Assembly (NCBI GenBank): GCA_023229575.1
Contig: JALNYZ010000017.1
Location: 17,905-81,904, forward strand
Source: Prolixibacteraceae bacterium
GTDB taxonomy: Bacteria; Bacteroidota; Bacteroidia; Bacteroidales; Prolixibacteraceae
Direction of reading: 5' to 3'
Length of the DNA: 64,000 nucleotides
Position 1 is the stretch's first letter. Every line of letters starts with the position of its first letter. Below, piece after piece: positions 55,604-62,447 of the stretch. The position numbers and the translations under genes are program-made. The notes beneath the pieces were generated by a model. The model made no database searches, was not told the DNA's origin, and saw only the letters and a program-made list of their open reading frames with translations.

Positions 55604-56374
55604 TTAAAGAATTTCGCAGCATCCAAACCCCAAATGGTTTTTCTCGCCAAAACCGAGGTAATAACCGGCTTTTAACAAGGAAGGATCGGCCTGTAATCTG
55701 AACCGCAACTGATAACCTATAAGTTTATTTTGGCCTGGGTTGCCCGATTGAACAGTAATCCCCTTCTGGGTAACCGGCGATCTAAGCTTGAATTTCCCGG
55801 CCAGCGGGTCGTGCGGATGGTCGAAGCCGTTCAGAAGCCTGAATTTCGTGTGAAGGTTCTCGTAAAAAAAACGGGCATAACCGGAAGTTTCGGGAGAGAG
55901 GAAAAGCTCATTTTTCCGACCCTGTATCTTCATTGTGAGGTGAAGCGGCGAAAGTGTTTTGAAAGTCATTTTGTCGGTAAACTCCGGTTCGGGTAACCGT
56001 TCGATCCTTTCGACCAGAAAGGAGACCTGTGAGATGCGGTCTCCCAGAAGGAAGCGGGTCTTTTGAAAACATTCCGTAACCAATGGGACCAATGATTCGT
56101 CCGGAATGGTAGAGAAAATAAGCCCGACCCTTTCGCTTTGAACCAAAAGCCGGTCACCTTCGATTTTCCGGTCAGGAACCATCAGATGGGAAAAGACAAA
56201 GTGGCGAAAGGGGTCTCCCTTAATAACGTACCCCGAAGCAACAAGATAGGCATAGAGAGCGCTATCCGGCTGGTTGACCATGCGGTAAAACCATGAACCC
56301 AACTCAAACTGGTAGTTCACCGGCAGGATATTGCGGTGGGGTTCGACCAGCTTTAATGTGAGTTTATAGCGCAT
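55604..56374 (-). CDS. cas6: CRISPR-associated endoribonuclease Cas6
   Basis: The 256-residue protein opens MRYKLTLKLVEP and closes with the glycine-rich loop GYYLGFGEKNHLGFGCCEI that marks Cas6 proteins (two ferredoxin-like RAMP folds). FKTLSPLHLTMKIQ is another family block, and residues near HRNILPVNYQFELGSWFY match the usual N-terminal helix region, where the catalytic His often lies. Cas6 cuts CRISPR precursor RNA within repeats. No other cas gene and no repeat-spacer array is present in the window, so this is a lone cas6. It may serve an array elsewhere or be a remnant. It is 104 bases downstream of fabD and shares its direction. Confidence 0.82.
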   Translation of the reverse strand: MRYKLTLKLVEPHRNILPVNYQFELGSWFYRMVNQPDSALYAYLVASGYVIKGDPFRHFVFSHLMVPDRKIEGDRLLVQSERVGLIFSTIPDESLVPLVTECFQKTRFLLGDRISQVSFLVERIERLPEPEFTDKMTFKTLSPLHLTMKIQGRKNELFLSPETSGYARFFYENLHTKFRLLNGFDHPHDPLAGKFKLRSPVTQKGITVQSGNPGQNKLIGYQLRFRLQADPSLLKAGYYLGFGEKNHLGFGCCEIL

Positions 56375-56382
56375 TTAAGAAA

Positions 56383-56476
56383 GATTACAAATTACAAATT
56401 AAAGATTAAAAATTAAGGGAGCAATGCACGTGTTGCACAAATCCCCTCCATTTGTAATTTGTAATCTTTAATTTTT
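56383..56476. repeat. Inverted-repeat element between fabD and cas6
   Basis: A 17-base arm (ATTACAAATTACAAAT type, 56383-56399) is inverted at 56450-56466, enclosing 50 bases with a near-palindrome around CACGTG. A second motif, TTAAAGATTAAAAATTAA, occurs on both sides in inverted sense but in a different order. It may work as a terminator for fabD; more likely it is a short dispersed repeat. Confidence 0.55.
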
Positions 56477-56478
56477 AA

Positions 56479-57369
56479 TTACGCCGGAAATGTGCTTATT
56501 CCGCGCGTCTGTACAGCCCGGTCCACTTTCTTGATCATCCCCTGCAGCGCGCTGCCAGGACCAACTTCAGTGAAGGAATCTGCTCCATTGGCCAGCATGT
56601 TGACCACAGTCTGTGTCCAGCGCACGGGCGCCGTCAACTGTGCAATCAGGTTGGCTTTGATCTCGGCAGGATCAGAAACAGGTGAGGCATTGACATTCTG
56701 GTAAACCGGACAAACAGGAACCCTGAAAACAGTAGAATTAATGGCTTCAGCCAGTTCGGTGCGGGCAGGTTCCATCAGCGGTGAGTGAAAAGCCCCGCCG
56801 ACATTGAGTCGGAGGGCACGTTTTGCGCCCAGTTCGGTCAGACGGACACAAGCTTTGTCGACCCCTTCAATCGACCCGGAGATCACCAGCTGTCCCGGGC
56901 AGTTGTAATTGGCAGGAACTACTACCTCTTCAATTTCGGCACAAACCTGTTCAACGACAGCATCGTCGACACCCAGGATAGCTGCCATGGTGGAAGGTTC
57001 AACCTCACATGCCTTCTGCATCGCCAATGCCCTTTTGGAAACCAGCAGCAGTCCGTCTTCGAAGGAGAGTGCATTCGCAGCTACCAAAGCGGAAAATTCG
57101 CCGAGTGAATGTCCGGCTACCATGTCGGGATGAAATGCAGCGCCCATGGTTTTTGCCAGCAGAACGGAGTGCAAAAAGATGGCAGGCTGGGTGACTTTTG
57201 TTTGTTTGAGCTCTTCATCGGTTCCGCCAAACATGATTTCGGTGATGTTGAACCCCAGAATTTCGTTGGCTTTTTCGAAAAGGGCTTTGGCTTCGGGAGA
57301 GTTGTCGTAAAGATCCTTTCCCATTCCGACAAATTGGGCTCCCTGACCGGGGAAAACGTATGCTTTCAT
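56479..57369 (-). CDS. fabD: Malonyl-CoA:acyl carrier protein transacylase
   Basis: FabD loads malonyl groups from CoA onto acyl carrier protein, the entry step of fatty-acid elongation, in the cytoplasm. The start FPGQGAQFVGMGKDLY is the family hallmark. The nucleophile is Ser88 in GHSLGE, the substrate-binding Arg is in SKRALAMQKAC, and the catalytic His195 is in GGAFHSPLM. The length of 296 residues is normal and the gene is intact. A TATCTTTG box lies 29-36 bases upstream. Confidence 0.96.
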   Translation of the reverse strand: MKAYVFPGQGAQFVGMGKDLYDNSPEAKALFEKANEILGFNITEIMFGGTDEELKQTKVTQPAIFLHSVLLAKTMGAAFHPDMVAGHSLGEFSALVAANALSFEDGLLLVSKRALAMQKACEVEPSTMAAILGVDDAVVEQVCAEIEEVVVPANYNCPGQLVISGSIEGVDKACVRLTELGAKRALRLNVGGAFHSPLMEPARTELAEAINSTVFRVPVCPVYQNVNASPVSDPAEIKANLIAQLTAPVRWTQTVVNMLANGADSFTEVGPGSALQGMIKKVDRAVQTRGISTFPA

Positions 57370-57397
57370 TTCTATTTATTTTCTTGTTATTTGGCTG

Positions 57398-57405
57398 CAA
57401 AGATA
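57398..57405 (-). promoter_or_regulatory. -7 box of fabD
   Basis: On the minus strand TATCTTTG is a perfect TAnnTTTG match. Transcription would begin near 57391, leaving about 22 bases of leader. A clear -33 TTTG is not seen. Confidence 0.5.
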
Positions 57406-57532
57406 AAAAACTCCTCAATTCTACATTGCTGGACTTTCCTCCAATTCGAATAATTGCACCTTTCCGTCTGAAAAGAAAGTATCTCTTTTTCGAAAACAAG
57501 CTCGCAGACGGTTTCATTTCCGGCATTTCTAA

Positions 57533-57593
57533 CCCGGGGTTCCGCTCCTTCGTCGCTTTACCCCGGGCTAATCACATTTAACCCCTTTGGGGT
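57533..57593. repeat. Intergenic repeat element with two hairpins
   Basis: CCCGGGGT (57533-57540) is inverted as ACCCCGGG (57560-57567), followed by the small hairpin ACCCC-TTT-GGGGT (57581-57593). Elements of this shape are frequent in Bacteroidota intergenic regions and give rise to spurious short proteins. The rest of the spacer up to the RNase P gene (57600-58020) is pyrimidine-rich and holds a CTCTCCACTCTCAACGCTC-type repeat near 57930-57990, but no gene I can support. Confidence 0.5.
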
Positions 57594-57929
57594 ATGATTT
57601 GCACGGGTTAAACATAGTGGTCAGGAATTTTTGAAATGTGCAAACTAAAAATTTCTAAATTATTTTTTTCTTACTTTTCAATGGTCTTTTATTCCGTACG
57701 ATCCCTTCCCCATCTCAATTTACGATACTTTTTCGCGACCAGTATTCATGCCTCTTTCTTTTATCAAGGTTATGCTTCGCTCCATCCCAGGTTACGAGTA
57801 TTTCGCTACTACGTGGCTTAACACCGAATTCGAGTTGGTCCATTCATTGTTTGCCGCTTCGAGGATTCCCCCTTCTGTATCTTAAAGCTATCGTATTCCC
57901 GTTTCCCTGTATCCCCGTTTCAATTCAAT

Positions 57930-57990
57930 TTTCCACTCTCCACTCTCAACGCTCAGTTCTCAACTCTCCACTTTGCCGTTTCTCCGTTAG
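57930..57990. repeat. Imperfect tandem repeat of CTCAACTCTCCA type
   Basis: The stretch reads as variants of ACTCTCCACTCTCAACGCTC followed by TTTCTCCGTT. It is short and imperfect, like the low-complexity intergenic repeats found elsewhere in this part of the window. Confidence 0.5.
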
Positions 57991-58025
57991 TCCCCCCTCT
58001 AGTCCACGATATGGATTAAAACACC

Positions 58026-58033
58026 TATCTTTG
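58026..58033 (+). promoter_or_regulatory. -7 box of the RNase P RNA gene
   Basis: TATCTTTG fits TAnnTTTG and ends 7 bases before the predicted 5' end of the RNA at 58041, exactly where a -7 element should be. Confidence 0.6.
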
Positions 58034-58040
58034 CAGAAAA

Positions 58041-58408
58041 GCAGACCGTTCTGTCGCCCTGTGCAAACGGGGAGGAAAGTCCGGGCAACAAAGGGCGCCA
58101 TGTTTCCTAACGGGAAGGCGGGTGAAAGTCCGCAGTCGTGTAACAGAAAATAACCGTCCCGGCCTTGTGTCGGGATAAGGGTGAAAAGGCGGGGTAAGGG
58201 CCCACCGGTGATTGTGGCAACACGGTCAGCCGTACACCTCATGGGTTGTAAGGCCAAATATACTGCAAGTCCGAAAGGAAGGGGGCTGCCCGCTCCCGAA
58301 CGGTCCTCCGGGACCATCCTTGCAGGGGGTAGGCTGCAAGAGGCGGATGGTGACATCCGTCCCAGATCAATGACAGAATGCAAAACAGAACCCGGCTTAC
58401 AGGTCTGC
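58041..58408 (+). ncRNA. rnpB: RNase P RNA, bacterial class A
   Basis: The catalytic RNA that trims tRNA 5' leaders. Hallmarks in order: GGAGGAAAGTCCGGGC (58070-58085, P4 5' side region), GGGTGAAAGTCCGCAG, ACAGAAAATAACCG, AAGGGTGAAAAGGCGGGGTAAG and CCCACCG. Near the 3' end are AGATCAATGACAGAATGC and ACAGAACCCGGCTTAC. The ends pair: GCAGACC at 58041 with GGTCTGC at 58402-58408 form helix P1, which fixes the limits at about 368 bases. Confidence 0.95.
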
Positions 58409-58419
58409 GTTTTTTTTAT

Positions 58420-58466
58420 CTTTGTTCCAACACATTTAAGCGTTTTGGAACAAAGTTTTTTTTTTT
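58420..58466 (+). terminator. Intrinsic terminator of rnpB
   Basis: CTTTGTTCCAA (58420-58430) pairs perfectly with TTGGAACAAAG (58445-58455), followed by 11 T residues. A short T-run at 58410-58417 precedes it. This is the strongest terminator in the window and lies only 7 bases before the next coding frame. Confidence 0.88.
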
Positions 58467-58472
58467 AGGATT

Positions 58473-59897
58473 TTGCTATTTCTTTTGCCTTTGCAGGTTC
58501 CTTTTCTAGGACTAAAGGCCCAGGATGGGACCGGAACCCCGACGTTCTATGCTTCTTTTCGATCCTTTGCCTCCAGCGGCAAAGAACTTCCCTTTTGGTT
58601 CAGGGCCAATCAAAACGGGGCTTTCCCGGTAGCGAGCAATACCATGCAACTCTTCAGGGCAGGTTTTTTTAGAAACCTGGACCGCGATGCGACCAATCCA
58701 TGGGACTATTGCATTGGGGCAGACCTGGTGGGTGGCTATGCCGGTAAATCCTATTTTCAGCCCAATCAGTATTGGGGAGGCATAAGGTATCAATGGATGG
58801 TACTGAAAATTGGAGCGGAGGCTGATCCCGTTCGTTTTGGCGGCCTATCCTCCACCAATGGCAGAATGGATGCATCGAACAATGCACGGCCTGTACCGCA
58901 AGTCTCCCTGGAAACCAATGGATATACAACCTTCCCCTTTACCAACGGACCGCTTAGTTGGAAGGCCCTCTATGCAGAAGGAATCTTGCTGGACAACAAT
59001 TACGTCAATAATGCACACCTCCACCACAAAAATTTTTATATGAAATTGGATGTTTCACGCGAATTGGATGTCGCTGTTGGCGTCGGGCATTATGTCTTTT
59101 GGGGAGGAGTCTCTCCTGCTTTGGGCCGGTTACCGGGCAAGGAAGCTTATCTCAAATACATACTCGGCAGGAGGGCGAGTAAGGAGTATTCCAGTGGTGA
59201 TCAGGTCAGTGTAATAGGTAATCAGCTGGGCGAATACAACCTGGAGGTATGCAAAAGGTGGGAAAGCAACCAGATCTCGCTTTATTGGAACCACCCTTTT
59301 CAGGATCGTGAGGGGATGCAGTTGGCTAATATCTCCGATGGTTTGTGGGGTATCCACTGGGAGAAACGAAAGCCTCAATTCATTAATGAAATTGTTTATG
59401 AATGGATGAATACCCTGAATCGAAACGGCGATCCGACCACCAGTGCTGGCAGTGGTGGAATTAATTACTTTTATCAGGGCGACTATCAGTCGGGTTTCAC
59501 CCACTATTCACAGATGATGGGTTCAGCTTTATTTATTCCCGTGGTTGATTCCGGCGGGGTCGTGCAGGGATATGAAAGTACGCGGATGTGGATGCACCAC
59601 GTTGGTTTAAAAGGATTTTCCGGAAGAAGTTTCAGCTGGAAAACGTTGTTGACTTACTCCAGGAACTTTGGTACGTTTGGATCATACTATTCCAAACCGC
59701 TGGATGAACTATCAATGTTATATGAATTAATTTACCACATCCCACGGAAACCGTTTCAATTCCATGGAGGGATTGCCTGCGATTTGGGAAATAATTTTGA
59801 AAATCGTTTGGGAATTTTCTTTGGAGTCAGATGGATGCCCAAGGAAGATCAAAGAAGACGAAACAGTCAATGGGTAAGGAGAAGAAACCATCGTTAA
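58473..59897 (+). CDS. Wzi-like outer membrane beta-barrel (capsule assembly) protein
   Basis: The frame begins at a TTG and reads LFLLPLQVPFLGLKAQDGTGTP, the hydrophobic end of a signal peptide. No ATG fits in frame before it, because the T11 run of the rnpB terminator lies directly upstream. If that run were one base shorter, a longer signal (MEQSFFFRILLFLL...) would start at the TTG at 58445. The mature part fits the Wzi/capsule assembly family: FYASFRSFASSGKELPFWFRANQNGAF, LFRAGFFRNLD, LVGGYAGKSYFQPNQYWGGIRYQWMVLKIG, HHKNFYMKLDVSRELDVAVGVGHYVFWGG. Alternating strands support an 18-strand-like barrel. In Bacteroidota these proteins are associated with capsule or exopolysaccharide attachment. 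It has no separate promoter that I can see. Confidence 0.7.
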   Translation: MLFLLPLQVPFLGLKAQDGTGTPTFYASFRSFASSGKELPFWFRANQNGAFPVASNTMQLFRAGFFRNLDRDATNPWDYCIGADLVGGYAGKSYFQPNQYWGGIRYQWMVLKIGAEADPVRFGGLSSTNGRMDASNNARPVPQVSLETNGYTTFPFTNGPLSWKALYAEGILLDNNYVNNAHLHHKNFYMKLDVSRELDVAVGVGHYVFWGGVSPALGRLPGKEAYLKYILGRRASKEYSSGDQVSVIGNQLGEYNLEVCKRWESNQISLYWNHPFQDREGMQLANISDGLWGIHWEKRKPQFINEIVYEWMNTLNRNGDPTTSAGSGGINYFYQGDYQSGFTHYSQMMGSALFIPVVDSGGVVQGYESTRMWMHHVGLKGFSGRSFSWKTLLTYSRNFGTFGSYYSKPLDELSMLYELIYHIPRKPFQFHGGIACDLGNNFENRLGIFFGVRWMPKEDQRRRNSQWVRRRNHR

Positions 59898-59934
59898 CGG
59901 TTCCATTTGGCCATAAAAAAACAATTTATATCAC

Positions 59935-61371
59935 ATGCAATTCAAAAATTTTGCTGCCATTTCAATTTCTGACTTTAATTACGATCTTCCGGATTCCTCG
60001 GTAGCGAAGTATCCGTTGCCGGAACGTGACAAATCTAAGTTGTTGCTATGGAATAAGGGTGAAATTACAGATCATAGCTTCTCCGATCTGCCCGGGCTGT
60101 TGCCGGTTTCCTCCATGCTGGTTTTTAACAACACGAAGGTCATACATGCAAGGCTTCATTTTATCAAATCAACGGGGGCAAATATCGAAGTGTTTTGTCT
60201 GGAGCCTACCTCCCCGCACGACTATGTTCTCTCCTTTGCGCAAACGAATTCGTGTCGATGGAAATGCATTGTGGGTAATAAAAAGAGATGGAAGGGGGAT
60301 ATACTTGAGATGCGGGTTGACATGGGAAAGGAGGGAGGTAGAGACGGAGAAACGGAGAGACGGAGAGACGGAGAGACAGGGAGACAGAGAGAGGAAGAAA
60401 CGGAAAGACGAAGAGAGGAAAAATTACGAATTACGAATTACGAATTACGAATTGCGGATGCCGGAGACGGAGAGATGGAATTGTCGGAAGGGACCAACAT
60501 TGGCGGAGACGTTGCATGTAAAGACGTTGCATGCAACGTCTCTACAGTGGTATTGAAGGCCGAATTAGTGTGCGAATTGGAAGGTGGATTTGAGATCAAG
60601 TTCAGCTGGGACAATTCCCATTATACATTCTCAGAGATCCTTGAAGTGGCCGGAAACATCCCCATACCACCTTACCTGCATCGTGAATCAGAAGAAATTG
60701 ACCTTAAGGTATACCAGACCATCTATTCAAAAATCAAAGGTTCGGTGGCGGCGCCCACGGCCGGATTGCACTTCACGGACCGGTTATTAAAGTCGCTGGC
60801 CAACAGAAACATCACTTGCGAAGAGTTGACGTTACATGTGGGGGCGGGGACCTTTCAGCCGGTTAAATCTGACACCATTGGGGAGCACCTGATGCATTCA
60901 GAGTGTTTTTCAGTCAATAGTGACCTGATAAACAGGTTAATCACCCATCAGGGGAGCGTTATCGCTGTAGGCACAACCTCCGTTCGGACCCTGGAAAGCC
61001 TCTACTGGATCGGATCTAAAATCATTCAGAGACCTCAAATCGAGCCACATCAACTTCCAGTGACCCAATGGGAGCCTTACCAGGAAGCGGAGGGCAAAAT
61101 CGATGTGATAGTGGCATTGCAGGCAATTTTAGACTGGTTGTTAGTGAAGGATTTGTCGTCTTTGGAAACTTCAACTCAAATCATGATCGTGCCCGGTTAC
61201 CAATTTAGGATCATCTCGGGTCTGGTTACCAATTTTCACCAACCCCAAAGCACCTTGTTACTTTTGATTTCGGCCATTCTTGGTGATGATTGGAAAAAAG
61301 TTTACGCGCATGCACTGGCCAATGGATACAGGTTTTTGAGCTATGGGGACGCTAATTTGTATTTGATATAG
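59935..61371 (+). CDS. queA: S-adenosylmethionine:tRNA ribosyltransferase-isomerase, with an in-frame repeat insertion
   Basis: QueA transfers and rearranges the ribose of SAM onto preQ1-modified tRNA to form epoxyqueuosine. Family blocks: ISDFNYDLPDSSVAKYPLPERDKSKLLLW, MLVFNNTKVIHARLHF, NIPIPPYLHRESEEIDLKVYQTIYSK, GSVAAPTAGLHFTD, LTLHVGAGTFQPVKSDTIGEHLMHSE, VGTTSVRTLESL, and a C-terminal TNFHQPQSTLLLLISAILG. The 478 residues are about 75 more than expected. The surplus lies between VDMG (about residue 130) and VLKAELV (about 208) and consists of charged low-complexity sequence encoded by three repeat types. The site is a poorly conserved beta-domain loop, so function may be kept. Confidence 0.93.
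   Translation: MQFKNFAAISISDFNYDLPDSSVAKYPLPERDKSKLLLWNKGEITDHSFSDLPGLLPVSSMLVFNNTKVIHARLHFIKSTGANIEVFCLEPTSPHDYVLSFAQTNSCRWKCIVGNKKRWKGDILEMRVDMGKEGGRDGETERRRDGETGRQREEETERRREEKLRITNYELRIADAGDGEMELSEGTNIGGDVACKDVACNVSTVVLKAELVCELEGGFEIKFSWDNSHYTFSEILEVAGNIPIPPYLHRESEEIDLKVYQTIYSKIKGSVAAPTAGLHFTDRLLKSLANRNITCEELTLHVGAGTFQPVKSDTIGEHLMHSECFSVNSDLINRLITHQGSVIAVGTTSVRTLESLYWIGSKIIQRPQIEPHQLPVTQWEPYQEAEGKIDVIVALQAILDWLLVKDLSSLETSTQIMIVPGYQFRIISGLVTNFHQPQSTLLLLISAILGDDWKKVYAHALANGYRFLSYGDANLYLI
60325..60550 (+). repeat. Composite of three intergenic repeat families inserted within queA
   Basis: In order: GAGACGGAGAAACGG-type tandem repeats (about 60340-60420), four or five copies of ATTACGA (60425-60453), and the perfect 20-bp palindrome AGACGTTGCATGCAACGTCT (60523-60542) with a partial copy before it. 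All keep the queA frame open. Confidence 0.8.
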
Positions 61372-61645
61372 GGACGGAAATGACGGAAAATGACGGAGAG
61401 ACGAGAAAATGACGGAGGGACGGAAGGATGACGGAAAATGACGGAGGGAAGGAAGAATGACGGAAAAATGACGGAGAGACGGAAGGATGACGGAAAATGA
61501 CGGAGGGACGAAAGGATGACGGAAAATGACGGAGGGACGGAAGGATGACGGAAAAATGACGGAGGGAAGGAAAAATGACGGAGAGACGGAAGGATCGAAA
61601 ATGACGGAGAGACGGAAGGATCGAAAATGACGATGGGATGGCGAG
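61372..61645 (+). repeat. Left minisatellite array, GACGGA type, period about 29-30 bases
   Basis: The unit is close to GGATGACGGAAAATGACGGA plus GGGACGGAA. Successive units begin near 61426, 61456, 61485, 61514, 61543 and 61572. The plus strand is almost purely purine except for the recurring TGAC. It starts directly at the queA stop codon. Its inverted counterpart lies at 62107-62447. Confidence 0.88.
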
Positions 61646-61661
61646 AATGAGATTCGAAAAT

Positions 61662-61692
61662 TTTGAATTGTGGAAATTTTTGGTTATATTTA
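61662..61692 (+). promoter_or_regulatory. Promoter of the four-helix-bundle gene
   Basis: TTTG at 61662-61665 and TATATTTA at 61685-61692 (7 of 8 matches to a TAnnTTTG box) are 19 bases apart, the Bacteroidota promoter layout. The start point would be near 61699, 30 bases before the ATG. It lies just inside the left repeat array. Confidence 0.5.
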
Positions 61693-61729
61693 TGAGTATA
61701 AGCATAATCATAATTTCAAATAGTTGAAG

Positions 61730-62104
61730 ATGGGTTCCATTAGATCTCATAGGGATCTCAAAGTTTATCAAGCATCATTCAGCGCTGCTGCTGAAATATT
61801 TGATTTATCTGTATCCTTTCCATCGGATGAAAAATACAGTTTAACAGATCAGATAAGAAGAAGCTCGAGATCAGTCTCAGCGAATTTGGCTGAGGCTTTC
61901 AGGAAAAGAAGATATGAGAAAGCATTTGTAGCAAAACTTACAGATGCGGAGGGTGAAGCAGCGGAAACTCAGGTATGGCTTGATTTCAGTCTTCATCATC
62001 AATATACTTCCCAGAGAGTACATGATCACCTGTATGAAAAATATGAAATAATTTTAAATCAAATTCTTTCGATGATTAATTCATCCGGTAAGTGGGGCTA
62101 TTAA
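61730..62104 (+). CDS. Four-helix-bundle protein (S23/23S rRNA intervening-sequence protein family)
   Basis: The ATG at 61730 gives MGSIRSHRDLKVYQASFSAAAEIFDLS, the family opening (the frame also opens with a TTG at 61724). Further family blocks are YSLTDQIRRSSRSVSANLAEAFRKRRYEKAF and the central LTDAEGEAAETQVWLDFSL. Length, 124 residues, is normal. Proteins of this type are encoded in intervening sequences of 23S rRNA genes and, more often, as free genes; the related Avd protein works with a reverse transcriptase in diversity-generating retroelements. They are basic, form pentameric rings in known structures and bind nucleic acid. The gene stands alone between two inverted repeat arrays, between convergent queA and DUF2027/Smr genes. 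Confidence 0.88.
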   Translation: MGSIRSHRDLKVYQASFSAAAEIFDLSVSFPSDEKYSLTDQIRRSSRSVSANLAEAFRKRRYEKAFVAKLTDAEGEAAETQVWLDFSLHHQYTSQRVHDHLYEKYEIILNQILSMINSSGKWGY

Positions 62105-62106
62105 TT

Positions 62107-62447
62107 CTCTCCGTCATTTTCCGTCTCTCCGTCGTTTTTCAGTCATTCCCGTCCCTCCGTCTCTCCGTCCCTCAGTCATTTTTCCGTCTCTCCGTCGTTT
62201 TTCAGTCATTCCCGTCTTTCCGTCCCTCCGTCCCTCCGTCATTTTCCGTCTCTCTGTCGTTTTTCAGTCATTCCCGTCTCTCCGTCCCTCCGTCATTCTT
62301 CCGTCTCTCCGTCGTTTTTCAGTCATTCCCGTCTCTCCGTCTCTCCGTCCCTCCGTCATTTTCCGTCTCTCTGTCGTTTTTCAGTCATTCCCGTCTCTCC
62401 GTCTCTCCGTCCCTCCGTCATTCTTCCGTCCCTCCGTCATTTTTCCG
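62107..62447 (-). repeat. Right minisatellite array, inverted relative to the left one
   Basis: On the plus strand it is pyrimidine-rich (TCCGTC, CTCCGTC, CATTTTCCGTC). A longer unit is visible: GTCGTTTTTCAGTCATTCCC begins at 62131, 62194, 62256, 62311 and 62373, with steps of 63, 62, 55 and 62 bases. The array ends in the stop codon of the DUF2027/Smr gene. Read on the minus strand it is the same GACGGA family as the left array. Confidence 0.88.

Noticed and set aside
57636..58153. Two short plus-strand frames before and into the RNase P gene
   Set aside because: They lie in pyrimidine-rich repeat sequence and in rnpB itself; no protein-like features.
57946..58383. 145-codon minus-strand frame
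   Set aside because: It is antisense to rnpB; the open frame results from the G+C-rich structured RNA.
61352..61771. Minus-strand frame of 139 codons rich in Ser-Pro-Ser-Phe-Arg
   Set aside because: It is a translation of the left GACGGA array and overlaps the start of the four-helix-bundle gene.
61724..62104. Diversity-generating retroelement suggested by the Avd-like fold
   Set aside because: No reverse transcriptase, template repeat or variable repeat is adjacent; the flanking arrays do not have the adenine-specific mismatch pattern expected.
61372..62447. Reading the GACGGA arrays as CRISPR
   Set aside because: The repeats are imperfect with periods of 29-30 and about 62 bases, and contain no unique spacers, so they are minisatellites.
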